From Phycisphaerae bacterium (lineage in GTDB: Bacteria > Planctomycetota > Phycisphaerae > Tepidisphaerales > Tepidisphaeraceae), in contig BPJO01000017.1 in NCBI GenBank assembly GCA_026004655.1, positions 1-64,000 of the forward strand: a stretch of DNA of 64,000 bases, in the 5' to 3' direction. The position numbers and the translations under genes are program-made. The notes under the pieces are model-generated. The model was not told the origin of the DNA, made no database searches, and saw only the letters and a list, made by a program, of their open reading frames with translations. Below, one piece after another: positions 56,194 to 64,000 of this stretch; positions within the stretch are counted from its first letter, which is position 1, and each line of letters begins with the position of its first letter.

Positions 56194-57411
56194 ATGCTTC
56201 GTTGTGTTCAAATCGTGGTCTGGATCGGGATTTCCGCTTCGTTGGGGTGGGCGCAGGTGGTCGGACCCGTTCCCCGGATTCCACCGGGCATGAAAGCGGT
56301 CGAAGGAAAGTATCATGTTTTAATCCATGACCTTTCCCCCGACGAGGAAACCGAAGTCCTGATTCGTCTCCAAGCGATGGTGGAAGAATACTTCCTGCGG
56401 ACACGAGAGTTTTCCGGTCGTCTGGACCGTAAGCTGCCTTTTTATCTGTTCCGGAATGCGGAGGACTATTACCGGGAAGGAGGGCTTCCACGATCGGGGG
56501 GAGTGTTTGCAGGGGACCGACTGATGGCCATTGCCGGTCCGGAATTGACCCGCAAGACGTGGAATATTATCCAGCACGAAGGGTTTCATCAGTTCGCCGC
56601 TGCCGTGATCAATCGAAATTTGCCCGTGTGGGTCAATGAAGGATTGGCCGAGTATTTCGGCGAAGCCGTCTACACCGGTGACGGTTTTATTTCCGGGACG
56701 ATCCCTCAAGACCGTCTGACCCGATTGCAGAAACTGATCCGAGAAAACCAAACTCGCACGATCGATCAGATGATGAGAATGACCCACGCGCAATGGCAAG
56801 CCGAGATGGATACAGTGAACTACGACATGGCTTGGGCGATGGTCCATTTTTTGGCCCACGGGGAAGATGGAAAGTATCAGCAGGCGTTCGGCCGATGGAT
56901 GATCGCGTTGAATCGTGGTCGTCCACCGGAGCTGGCTTGGAGAGAAATATTCGGGTCTTCGGACGGATTCGAACAACGGTTCAGAAACTGGTGGACCGAT
57001 CCGAAACGAACCGCTTCGGTTGACGTGTACGCCCGATCCGCGACGCAGATGTTGACCAGTTATCTGGCCCGTGCGGTTTCTCAGAAACAGTCATTTACGG
57101 AACTAGAACCGTTTCTGTCCGCGATCGAGGACGGACGGATCGGTTCGTACCGGTCCGATCCTTTGCCCCCCTCGTTGGCACGGGACTGTGTCGAACTGAC
57201 CCGTGCACTGGTGAAAACCGGCGCTACGATCACGATCGGAAGCATTCCGTCGGAGAAAAACCCCCGTCAGACGATCCCCGGTGTTCGGTGTGTGTTGACC
57301 GACGGGACCGTCATCACCGGGACGTACAAGCTCCGTAATAACCGTGTCGAATGGGTTGGAACTGAAATCAAGATGGTCAAATCCGATCGACCCGTCAGGT
57401 CCGATAAATAA
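56194..57411 (+). CDS. Secreted DUF1570-like zinc metallopeptidase
   Basis: 405 residues with a signal peptide (1-20, ending GWAQ). The gluzincin motif is HEGFH (His128, Glu129, His132), with Glu149 in NEGLAEYFG as the third zinc ligand. VEGKYHVLIHDL and MAWAMVHFLAHGEDGKYQ fit the planctomycete DUF1570 family. Likely periplasmic or outside the cell; substrate unknown. GGAG lies eight bases before ATG 56194; GTG at 56131 is open but precedes the signal peptide. The C-terminal 60 residues carry a small beta domain (IPGVRCVLTDGTVITGTYKL). Confidence 0.82.
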   Translation: MLRCVQIVVWIGISASLGWAQVVGPVPRIPPGMKAVEGKYHVLIHDLSPDEETEVLIRLQAMVEEYFLRTREFSGRLDRKLPFYLFRNAEDYYREGGLPRSGGVFAGDRLMAIAGPELTRKTWNIIQHEGFHQFAAAVINRNLPVWVNEGLAEYFGEAVYTGDGFISGTIPQDRLTRLQKLIRENQTRTIDQMMRMTHAQWQAEMDTVNYDMAWAMVHFLAHGEDGKYQQAFGRWMIALNRGRPPELAWREIFGSSDGFEQRFRNWWTDPKRTASVDVYARSATQMLTSYLARAVSQKQSFTELEPFLSAIEDGRIGSYRSDPLPPSLARDCVELTRALVKTGATITIGSIPSEKNPRQTIPGVRCVLTDGTVITGTYKLRNNRVEWVGTEIKMVKSDRPVRSDK

Positions 57412-57485
57412 CGGGTCCGGACCTCTCCGTCGCGACAATTCCGATTTACCGCGCGTGTGCATCGGTGGTGTATATTGGAAATATT

Positions 57486-58949
57486 ATGAACCGACGTACG
57501 ATGGTTTTGATCGAGTCTTTGGAATCGCGTCAGCATCTTTCGACCACGATCGCGATCGATTTTACACCCCCGGGAGCACCCGTAGCCGGGGGAACCCTTC
57601 CCGACACCGGACAGGTTTTCGGATCGCGTTCGAACGGAAACAGCTACGGTTGGGATCAGGACGTCTCTTCCCAAGCGATTTCCCGAAACACCACATACAC
57701 GTCTTACCAGCGAAGCAAGACGTTTATTCCGATGTATAACCGTACGTGGGAAATCGGGGTCGAACCGGGGGTTTACTCGGTACGGGTCGGTGCCGGGGAT
57801 CCAACCACTTCGGGTTATTCGATCCGGATCCAGGCCGAGGGGAAAACGGTCGTCTCAGGACAGACCAGCTCGTCGAAACGTTTGTTGACCGGTTCGACCA
57901 CGGTTAGTGTGACCGACGGGAAACTGACGCTTCGATCGTATGACCCGACCCAGCTCAACCCGATCGGATATATAGAAATCAGGTACGTCGGTCCAACAAG
58001 TGCTTCCCCGCCGACAACGACACCCACACCTGTCCCGACGGGTGTGCTGAAATGGACCCGGGCTGCGCAGATGCCCGTTCCACGGGTCGAACCCGAAAGC
58101 ATGGTCGTAGACGGAAAGCTGTACGTCTTTTCCGGGTACTCTGATTCGAACTGGCAACCGATCCGTCGTGTAGACGTGTACGACCCTGTGACGAACACCT
58201 GGCGTCGATTGTCGGACATGCCGATCGGGACCACTCACGCAGCCGTAGCGAAGGTAGGTAGTCGAATCTGGTTTGTCGGGGGATACACCGCCCGTCCGGG
58301 GACGACCAATCGACAGGATTTCGGTACGACGTCCGTTCTGATCTATGACACACAAACCGATAGCTGGTCCACCGGTCCTTCGTTGCCCGTGCGTCGGGCC
58401 AGCGGAGGTCTGGCCTTGGTGGACAACCGACTTTACTTTTTCGCCGGTGAGGATGAAAAACGTATCAACCGAACGAATCACTGGATGCTGGACCTGAACA
58501 ACCTGTCAGCCGGTTGGGTCGCGAGGGCTTCGATCCCCGAAGGTCGAACCCATTTCGGAACAGCCGTGGTCGACGGACAAGTTTACGTCATCGGTGGACA
58601 GATCGGGATCGATTCCGGTTCGGTGCATTTGAAATCCTCCTGGAAATACGACCCCGTGACCAACACTTGGAGCCGATTGGCGGACCTCCCTCAGGAACGG
58701 TCGCACTTGTCTCCTTGCACGGTGGTGGTCGGGACGAAGATTTACACTTTTGGTGGGGAATACAAGTACAACGTTGATGTCTCGACGGTCACGGAATATG
58801 ACACGCTTACCAACACTTACCGGAATTTGACCTCTCTGCCCGGTGCGCGTGCATCGGGTGCTGCCGGTCATATCGACGGGAAGTTCGTCTTCACCGGTGG
58901 TAAGAAAAACGGGTTTTACGCAGACACCTGGATCGGAACGTTCGTGTGA
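57486..58949 (+). CDS. LEPR-XLL protein with Kelch repeats
   Basis: 487 residues. N-terminal motif VLIESLESRQHLS (about 8-20), a malectin-like carbohydrate-binding domain (about 20-165; YGWDQDVSS, VEPGVYSVRVGAGDP), a Thr/Pro linker, and a six-bladed Kelch propeller (about 185-487; KLYVFSGYSD, IWFVGGYTA, VYVIGGQIG, IYTFGGEYK, FVFTGGKKNG). It shares domain order with the protein at 53.3 kb but lacks Calx-beta. TATATT (57471-57476) ends nine bases before ATG. Convergent with the terminase gene seven bases downstream. Confidence 0.82.
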   Translation: MNRRTMVLIESLESRQHLSTTIAIDFTPPGAPVAGGTLPDTGQVFGSRSNGNSYGWDQDVSSQAISRNTTYTSYQRSKTFIPMYNRTWEIGVEPGVYSVRVGAGDPTTSGYSIRIQAEGKTVVSGQTSSSKRLLTGSTTVSVTDGKLTLRSYDPTQLNPIGYIEIRYVGPTSASPPTTTPTPVPTGVLKWTRAAQMPVPRVEPESMVVDGKLYVFSGYSDSNWQPIRRVDVYDPVTNTWRRLSDMPIGTTHAAVAKVGSRIWFVGGYTARPGTTNRQDFGTTSVLIYDTQTDSWSTGPSLPVRRASGGLALVDNRLYFFAGEDEKRINRTNHWMLDLNNLSAGWVARASIPEGRTHFGTAVVDGQVYVIGGQIGIDSGSVHLKSSWKYDPVTNTWSRLADLPQERSHLSPCTVVVGTKIYTFGGEYKYNVDVSTVTEYDTLTNTYRNLTSLPGARASGAAGHIDGKFVFTGGKKNGFYADTWIGTFV

Positions 58950-58956
58950 GATCGGT

Positions 58957-60369
58957 TCAATACGGTTTACGCACCAGAGACGTGGATTGAGTATTCACGT
59001 AAAAATAACGTAGGGCATCGACCGCGTGGTCGTGCACGCCGTCTTTGAGTGGGATTTCGCTGGTCGGTTCGCGGTAACGGTATTCCTCCATCGCGCGGAT
59101 GAGGTGTTGGCACCGGGGGTGGATGAACAATCGGATCTGACCGGTGGCGCTTTTCAGAGCGGACCGGATCAGTTCCACACCGTCCACGATCCGACTCGGA
59201 CGGGTTTTGACCGAATACCCCCGTGCGCGGAGAAAGTCGATGTTGCTACGAGCGGTCTGTTCGTTGCGTGTTGCCCCGGACGGGTCGCAGGCAACCCGTC
59301 GGACACGCCAGGGACGCGATTCGATGACCACCAGATGCTCGAACAATGTCATCTGTCTTGCAACGTGTTCGTCCACCACGTACGACTGATCCCCTTTTCG
59401 AATGATCCATAAACACACCAGAGGGGCACTGAACCCGAAGTCGATCGCTAACCACCATTCGCAGTCCCGGGTGATCTCGAACGGACATTCGGTCCGGCAA
59501 TGAATCGACGTGTTGAGCATGGGAAAGACCTGACCATCCTGAGAGGGTCTTTGACAGAGCATCTCGGCCTGCCAGACCTGTTCGCTGACCCGTTGTTTCA
59601 TTCGGATCGCGTCGTCGATTCCGAAGAACCCTTCGCACTTTTTCTTGGCAATCCCACGACACTCCGGGTACAGCGCGCAGGTCTGACAGTCCCGTTCGGG
59701 GGGACATCGTTCCAACACGTCCAGAAGACACCATCGGGTTACTTTCATTCCCGACGAAGCCGACTGGTCCACCAGTTCACGCATGAGTCCGTAAGGTTTG
59801 TGAAGCGTGGAAATCGCTTCGATCGAGCCGTTGATCCGACGATTTCCGATCTGAACCGATCGGGTGGTCAACTGTGCAGCCGACCAGATCGTTCGTTCGA
59901 ACAGTTCGACCTCGTCACAACGGACTTTTTGAACCCTCACCCCCCGGACGGAACGTTGGCTTTGGGTCAGAACCGCTGCCGACGAACCGTTGCATAATCG
60001 AAGTCGTCTGGCTACCGATCGTGGGTCGGAGAGGATCTGAGGTCCGATCCGAGGGTCGTGGATAAACCCGAGCAGGGATTCCCACATTTTCAAAGACTGG
60101 TCCAGCGAACCCCCGAGGATTCGGACGGCGATTCCGGGTTTGTGAAGCAAGTCCAACAGCGTCGCCACGGCTGCGAGGGAAGTCTTGCCTCCTCCTCGTG
60201 GCGCCCAGATGATCTGATCCACCGACGGTTCGAAGTAACTACTTCGTAAATATTCGAACGGGGGATGATGGTGCGGACACACACTTTCACGCGGGACCAC
60301 CAACCCGGTGAAATGAACGATCCAGTCGTGCAACTCATCCTGCGTCAGAACGGGTGTCATCAGGTCCAT
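58957..60369 (-). CDS. Phage terminase large subunit
   Basis: 470 residues, packaging motor of tailed phages. The ATPase has Walker A APRGGGKT (56-63) and Walker B VRCDEVE (Asp152, Glu153). The RNaseH-like nuclease has Asp310 (LAIDFGF), Asp362 (ACDPSG) and Asp447/Asp451 (HDHAVDALRY), so all catalytic acids are kept. A cysteine cluster (Cys222, 228, 231, 237, 245) between the domains may bind zinc. ATG at 60369 has GGAG five bases upstream and lies inside the GNAT gene (35-base overlap). No portal or capsid gene adjoins; the only ones in view are 31 kb away on the other strand. Confidence 0.9.
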   Translation of the reverse strand: MDLMTPVLTQDELHDWIVHFTGLVVPRESVCPHHHPPFEYLRSSYFEPSVDQIIWAPRGGGKTSLAAVATLLDLLHKPGIAVRILGGSLDQSLKMWESLLGFIHDPRIGPQILSDPRSVARRLRLCNGSSAAVLTQSQRSVRGVRVQKVRCDEVELFERTIWSAAQLTTRSVQIGNRRINGSIEAISTLHKPYGLMRELVDQSASSGMKVTRWCLLDVLERCPPERDCQTCALYPECRGIAKKKCEGFFGIDDAIRMKQRVSEQVWQAEMLCQRPSQDGQVFPMLNTSIHCRTECPFEITRDCEWWLAIDFGFSAPLVCLWIIRKGDQSYVVDEHVARQMTLFEHLVVIESRPWRVRRVACDPSGATRNEQTARSNIDFLRARGYSVKTRPSRIVDGVELIRSALKSATGQIRLFIHPRCQHLIRAMEEYRYREPTSEIPLKDGVHDHAVDALRYFYVNTQSTSLVRKPY

Positions 60370-60892
60370 ACAGACTCCACGCAAAAGGGTTCAAAACGGT
60401 TCGATCCAGCCAGTAGTAAACAGGTTTGCTCGGGTCGTCGGGGTCCACGCGGTTCATACCGCAAGTCTGAAAAAGCGGGTGCGCCCTTCCCATCCTCGCC
60501 GAGGATTCGACGTATCGGGTCGGACACCGACAGATCGTGTCCTGAACCAGTCGTCGGGCCAGACCGATCGATCGAAACTGAGGATGAATAATCACCCGGC
60601 TGATGGTTCGAAGGTTCTGGTTGATCCATTTCAGTCGGTCGGACAACGACCAGGATTTCATTCCGAAAACCCGTTGACGAGAGGACTGAAACGGGGTCGG
60701 ATACGACAGGACCACGACCCCGACGGGTCTGAGATCCCCTTGACGTTCGAACCAAGCCACCCGAACCAGCGACCAGGTGGCAGGAAAACCGGTCCGGTAG
60801 TGGAAACGATGTAGCATCCGGTATTCGCGGACGCCCCCTGTTCGGATCAGGATTTTTCCCGGTAGAAAATCAAAAATGTCATCCGGTATCAT
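60335..60892 (-). CDS. GNAT acyltransferase, half of a split COG2401 protein
   Basis: 185 residues. The GNAT fold is shown by LVRVAWFERQGDLRPVGVVVLS, TISRVIIHPQFRSIGLARRLVQD (acetyl-CoA loop, Arg/Gln-x-x-Gly-x-Ala) and AHPLFQTCGM. These features are those of the acetyltransferase half of COG2401 proteins (ABC-type ATPase fused to GNAT). The gene overlaps the terminase start by 35 bases, so the two are translationally linked. The ATPase half is a separate gene at 61.4-62.1 kb. Substrate unknown. Confidence 0.78.
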   Translation of the reverse strand: MIPDDIFDFLPGKILIRTGGVREYRMLHRFHYRTGFPATWSLVRVAWFERQGDLRPVGVVVLSYPTPFQSSRQRVFGMKSWSLSDRLKWINQNLRTISRVIIHPQFRSIGLARRLVQDTICRCPTRYVESSARMGRAHPLFQTCGMNRVDPDDPSKPVYYWLDRTVLNPFAWSLYGPDDTRSDAG

Positions 60893-60901
60893 AAAGTGCC
60901 T

Positions 60902-61432
60902 ATGTCAGATCAGGTGATTTGTCCGGATTGCGGCGGGGTTATCGGGGGATCAGAAGCGGACGGGGTGAAAGTGTGTCATTGTCACCCGGTCGATTACCAC
61001 CCCGACCCCGAACTGGCCGACCGAACCGAGTCGCGGCTTCGTTCGGAACAGGCGGGTATCCCCGTGGTGGAAAAGATCTGTCGGATCTGTGGGAAGGATT
61101 TGTCGGGACACCGACGACTCAAGGACCGATACGGATACATCTGTCTGGACTGCGATCTTCGGGAAAGACAAGCCGTCGAACTGGGTCTGGTCTCCTGTGG
61201 TGAATGTGGGAAAAAGCTCAAACCCGAAGGTCTGATCGACTATCACGGGACAAAAATTTGTCGACGGTGTTACGCAGACCACCAAGAAGTCAGCAAGTTC
61301 AAAGCCCCCCCACCGAAACTGGACCAGCACGACGCGTATGAGAAAAAGCGGTTGTACATTTTACTGGTCATTGCTATGGTTCTGGGATTGATCGGTCTGT
61401 TGTCCTGGTGGGAGATTCTCGGGGGTAACTAA
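60902..61432 (+). CDS. Zinc-ribbon membrane protein
   Basis: 176 residues with three or more CxxC-type knuckles (CPDCGG, CRICGK with CLDCDL, CGECGK with CRRCYA) and one C-terminal membrane helix (about 152-170, YILLVIAMVLGLIGLLSWW). It lies antisense between two genes of the terminase cassette: nine bases head-to-head from the GNAT start, and stop codons overlapping the ATPase by four bases. TATCAT (60887-60892) ends nine bases before ATG, suggesting a leaderless transcript. Function unknown; GTG at 60896 is another start. Confidence 0.75.
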   Translation: MSDQVICPDCGGVIGGSEADGVKVCHCHPVDYHPDPELADRTESRLRSEQAGIPVVEKICRICGKDLSGHRRLKDRYGYICLDCDLRERQAVELGLVSCGECGKKLKPEGLIDYHGTKICRRCYADHQEVSKFKAPPPKLDQHDAYEKKRLYILLVIAMVLGLIGLLSWWEILGGN

Positions 61433-62064
61433 AGGGTCGGTTGTCGGACACGGTATTCGCCGAAGTCGCATTCGACGAGGATGTCGGGTTGAAGCGCACA
61501 GACCAGGTCGTCATGACCGGTGACGATGATCGCACGCAACGGAGTCTGGTTTCGGACGATTTTCCTCAGAGATCTCGCGACGATCATAGCAGTCACCCGA
61601 TCCAGGAGGGAGGCAAACTCGTCCATGGCGATCACCGCAACACCGTCGTCGGTCGACGACCGGACGATCATCATCGCCAGGATCAGACGCCATCGTTGAC
61701 CGTCGGACAGTTCCGAGGGTTGTTGCAGGTACGTCCATGCTTCGGCCAGTCCGACGCGGGACAGGATCATCAACGCTTGTTCGATCCGGTCCCGGGGGTT
61801 CAACGGGTCGATTTGTCGACAAAGAACGTCAATGACCGGGTCGTTATCGAACCGGATATCGGTCGGTTCGATCCATCGAACCTGGTGTGCGTGATAGAGT
61901 TTTATTTTTCGCAACAATTGTGATTTACCGCTTCCGCTGGGACCGGTAATCATTAGGACCTGTCCGGGGTCGGGAAAAACGTCCGGGACCGAATCGGGAA
62001 ACAATCGGGGAAACCGGACGGGAAGATCGAACAACGAACGGATCAGAGGAACGACCGAGGACAT
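61429..62064 (-). CDS. ABC-type ATPase, half of a split COG2401 protein
   Basis: 211 residues. Walker A GPSGSGKS (41-48), ABC signature LSDGQRWR (119-126), Walker B VAVIAMDEF (Asp148, Glu149) and the H-loop VTGHDD. The LSDGQRWR form is that of the ATPase in COG2401 rather than of transporters. No membrane partner is present. A good AAAAGGAGTTT lies upstream of the ATG. It probably acts with the GNAT protein and the terminase in one operon interrupted by the antisense zinc-ribbon gene. Confidence 0.8.
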   Translation of the reverse strand: MSSVVPLIRSLFDLPVRFPRLFPDSVPDVFPDPGQVLMITGPSGSGKSQLLRKIKLYHAHQVRWIEPTDIRFDNDPVIDVLCRQIDPLNPRDRIEQALMILSRVGLAEAWTYLQQPSELSDGQRWRLILAMMIVRSSTDDGVAVIAMDEFASLLDRVTAMIVARSLRKIVRNQTPLRAIIVTGHDDLVCALQPDILVECDFGEYRVRQPTL

Positions 62065-62180
62065 GATTCAAACTCCTTTTGAACGGACGAAAACCGACGG
62101 GTCGGGGTGTTCCGGATCGACGTTTTCTGACAAAGACGAAACACCGGGCGTGAAAGGATCCTCAGGAAGTCACGACCGGT

Positions 62181-62609
62181 TCAGGGGATCCGACGACGAA
62201 CGGGAGTGAGCATTCCCTTGGCGAAACTCAACTGTTCTTGGATCACCGAAACACTCAACCCGTGACGACGGGACAGATGTCGGATCGAAGCCCCACCGAT
62301 GAAATAATCACAAGCCAGATCCCGGATCGGATCGGGTAACGGGCATCCGGGTTCCAGAAGTTTTCGTACGGTGGAAGAACCCAGCCTCAGACGGATCGCA
62401 CGGATCCGTCTGCTGACGTGTCCGGAGTTCATTCTCACGATCGAACCGATGGTACGACGAGAGGCGCCGAGTTCTAAAAGTTCGAGGATGGTCCGGTCGG
62501 TCGGCGACAACCACCGCCAGGCCCGACGGTCCGACCGATACGATGATGACGCGGGGGGTGGTACGTATCCCCGCCCGGACCGCTGGTCCGGTTCGATCAA
62601 TGTTCGCAT
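62181..62609 (-). CDS. Protein with two helix-turn-helix motifs
   Basis: 142 residues. Two similar DNA-binding-like units: LSPTDRTILELLELGASRRTIGSIV.NSGHVSRRIRAIR (about 34-75; sigma-region-4/GerE style) and IRDLACDYFIGGASIRHLSRRHGLSVSVIQ (about 93-123). The N-terminus is Ser/Arg/Pro-rich. It is first in the terminase cassette, behind a good promoter. It may be a regulator of the cassette or a small terminase subunit; the sequence does not decide. Confidence 0.65.
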   Translation of the reverse strand: MRTLIEPDQRSGRGYVPPPASSSYRSDRRAWRWLSPTDRTILELLELGASRRTIGSIVRMNSGHVSRRIRAIRLRLGSSTVRKLLEPGCPLPDPIRDLACDYFIGGASIRHLSRRHGLSVSVIQEQLSFAKGMLTPVRRRIP

Positions 62610-62654
62610 CTCAACCCCACTTTCCGGGACAGACGATTCTGACCCATCGGTCGT

Positions 62655-62683
62655 ATGTTAGGTATTTGTAAGGTAAAAGTCAA
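62655..62683 (-). promoter_or_regulatory. Promoter of the terminase cassette
   Basis: Minus strand: TTGACT, 17-base spacer, TAACAT, about 45 bases upstream of the two-HTH gene. A second TTGACT overlaps one step further upstream (62683-62688). Confidence 0.6.
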
Positions 62684-62750
62684 GTCAAAAATCCCCGTCC
62701 CGTGGGGGAGCCGGAAACATGGGGAGCGGTAAAATATATTTTAAGTTATT

Positions 62751-63119
62751 TTATAGTACTGACTTACGAAAATGTATCGCCATTTCGAATCGTCCCCCCG
62801 TGATGGGCCTGGAGCGAACGACCTCGGCTAGGTATTTGCGGACTTTCCCCGAAACGTCGGGGATCTCGATGCGGCATTGTTGTCCGACCGACAACGGTTC
62901 ACGAAGTAAGAACGTCGTCTCCGACAACGACCCGTCCCGGGTCAGGATGTCGTAAGAAGCGCCTTCTCCGAACGGGTCGAGGAGGACGAGTCGGGCTTTG
63001 GTCTGGACCGGGCCTCGGTTCGAAGTCCGTCTTTCAGACAAGCTAGCGCGAGGCGCGTCGGGAGTTGACGATCTGGACATAAACGAAACGTTCGATTCAC
63101 GATGTCGGGTCGGATTCAT
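62751..63119 (-). CDS. PilZ-like domain protein
   Basis: From ATG 63119 the protein is 122 residues; the frame is open to a GTG at 63233. The C-terminal 85 residues are beta-rich and PilZ-like: ARLVLLDPFGEGASYDILTRDGSLSETTFLL, CRIEIPDVSG, YLAEVVRSRPITGGRFEMAIHF. The canonical RxxxR and (D/N)xSxxG motifs for c-di-GMP are only partly present, so nucleotide binding is uncertain. The start is not fixed: ATG 63119 overlaps (ATGA) the stop of a 42-codon frame that begins at 63244 behind a TAAAAT. The 357 bases from 63120 to 63476 otherwise hold only promoter-like sequence. Confidence 0.55.
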   Translation of the reverse strand: MNPTRHRESNVSFMSRSSTPDAPRASLSERRTSNRGPVQTKARLVLLDPFGEGASYDILTRDGSLSETTFLLREPLSVGQQCRIEIPDVSGKVRKYLAEVVRSRPITGGRFEMAIHFRKSVL

Positions 63120-63381
63120 CCTTGATGACTCGTTGGGACTGGTGAGGTGTTCGACCAACCCGCAGCGGAGATGACCTGAAAGATCCTGATTTGAACAGGT
63201 CGGTTTCCGAGAGACCCCGCTTCGGGTGAACACCCGTCTTTCATCGTGACAATTTTATTCCAAACTTCAAGAGGTAAAAAAAATTACACCCGTCGGTTCG
63301 ATTTTCACGACCGGTCGAGGTGTCCTGTATTTTGCAACAAGTTCTGGCCTGTTTGTGTAAAAGCGTGTGAATGCACGGGTT

Positions 63382-63409
63382 TTGCATTTGTCGGTCAAAC
63401 CGCCATAAT
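63382..63409 (+). promoter_or_regulatory. Candidate promoter of the M28 peptidase gene
   Basis: TTGCAT (63382-63387), 16-base spacer, CATAAT (63404-63409), about 67 bases before the start codon. Confidence 0.4.
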
Positions 63410-63476
63410 CGTATCCCCGGCGGTTTTGGCCCACGTCGGTCGATTTCCAAACAAGTGGTGTTCTCAGGGATATCGG

Positions 63477-64000
63477 ATGATCACACGCTTCCCGAAGTTT
63501 TTCTGGCCGATCCTGATCGGTTGGTTTATTTGTTCTTCTCCGGTCCGGGCGGACTTTGATACCGTTCAGTTTCAATCCGACCTCCGGGCGCTGACCGACG
63601 TCTCTTCCCGAGCGATCGGGTCTCCGGGGTATGAAAAGGCCCGGGATTACATCAGATCCCAGATCCAGTCTCTGGCCGGTTCCGGGGTCGAGCTGAAAGA
63701 ACACACGTATTCCATGATGGTCCCCCGGACCTGGCGGAATCAACTCATCGTCGGGGAACAAACCGTTTCGGTCTACCCCTTTTTCCCGTCGAGTGTCCGA
63801 CTGAACACGACCCCTGAAACCGGGATCAGCGGTCAACTCATTTATTGTGGGAACGGGAAGTATCCCCAGATCCCGTCTTCCAAACTCCAGGGGAATATCG
63901 CCGTCCTGGAAGCTTCCAGCGAGGATGCCTGGAAAACCGCCCACTATTTCGGTGCCAAAGCCGTCCTCATCCTCGGGGGACCTGAAGTTACCAACCAGAA
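63477..64000 (+). CDS. M28-family peptidase, N-terminal part (cut by the window end)
   Basis: 174 residues are visible and the frame runs off the window. ATG at 63477 leads a signal peptide (FFWPILIGWFICSSPVRAD). Then VSSRAIGSPGYEKARDYIRSQI, as at the start of M28 aminopeptidases, and a PA-like inserted domain (LQGNIAVLEASSEDAWKTA, GAKAVLILGG). The metal-binding catalytic part would lie downstream. AGGGA precedes the ATG. Expected to be secreted and to cleave N-terminal residues. Confidence 0.7.
   Translation, partial: MITRFPKFFWPILIGWFICSSPVRADFDTVQFQSDLRALTDVSSRAIGSPGYEKARDYIRSQIQSLAGSGVELKEHTYSMMVPRTWRNQLIVGEQTVSVYPFFPSSVRLNTTPETGISGQLIYCGNGKYPQIPSSKLQGNIAVLEASSEDAWKTAHYFGAKAVLILGGPEVTNQ

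Noticed and set aside
63116..63244. 42-codon frame upstream of the PilZ-like gene, with TAAAAT seven bases before its ATG and an ATGA overlap
   Set aside because: The peptide shows no conserved character; kept only as a note on the uncertain PilZ start.

Overview
The window looks like a chromosomal segment from a planctomycete, most likely of the Phycisphaerae type; this is an inference from gene content. Four large secreted proteins begin with the planctomycete LEPR-XLL-type motif (EPLEPRYVLSA, ESLETRRLLHA, EPLESRRLLHA, ESLESRQHLS). There is also a PEP-CTERM protein, a planctomycete-style pseudopilin, LTxxQ periplasmic proteins, a DUF1570-type metallopeptidase, an FHA/SpoIIE phosphatase, and Gram-negative envelope genes (kdsB, mlaE/F/D). 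Genes are dense, on both strands, with many 4-base ATGA overlaps. No rRNA, tRNA, CRISPR array, integrase or IS element was found.

Layout. 0-4 kb: FHA membrane protein, amidase, frameshifted pseudopilin coupled to a PEP-CTERM protein. 3.8-8.4 kb: a four-gene pyruvate:ferredoxin oxidoreductase operon whose last gene is a GltD-like flavoprotein with ferredoxin domains. 8.5-17.7 kb: FHA-GAF-SpoIIE phosphatase, GH10 xylanase, argH, CorA-like transporter, inositol-monophosphatase-family enzyme, rhomboid protease, sulfatase. 17.7-24 kb: metF, kdsB, pyrG, purU, an LTxxQ protein and an LTxxQ/deiodinase-like fusion. 24.1-28.2 kb: a compact phage-like capsid cassette (portal, 55-aa protein, SU10-type major capsid protein, three small genes) with structured control elements. 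28.3-41.7 kb: tandem ABC-2 permease, HEAT protein, HIT protein, GT-B glycosyltransferase, ilvA-rmuC, DegT aminotransferase-ArnT-like glycosyltransferase, clpX. 42-51.5 kb: RTX/glycoside hydrolase LEPR-XLL protein, structured leader plus thrS, a lone nuoB, queA, cyclophilin-RTX LEPR-XLL protein, small SFPASDPP-motif protein. 51.6-58.9 kb: mlaE and mlaF (both with clustered frame breaks), two Kelch LEPR-XLL proteins, mlaD, DUF1570 peptidase. 59-62.7 kb: a terminase large subunit overlapping a GNAT gene, an ABC ATPase matching the other half of the COG2401 ATPase/GNAT fusion, and a two-HTH protein; an unrelated zinc-ribbon membrane gene lies antisense inside this cassette. 62.7-64 kb: PilZ-like protein and the start of an M28-type peptidase.

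The most interesting point is that the packaging (terminase) and shell (portal/capsid) functions of a tailed-phage-like particle occur about 31 kb apart, on opposite strands, each in a small cassette inside ordinary host genes, with no tail, integration or replication genes in view. This fits a domesticated or gene-transfer-agent-like system, but two unrelated prophage remnants remain possible. Two kinds of start site recur: genes with an AAGGAGTTT-like Shine-Dalgarno, and genes with a -10-like hexamer 6-11 bases before the start codon, which suggests leaderless mRNAs.
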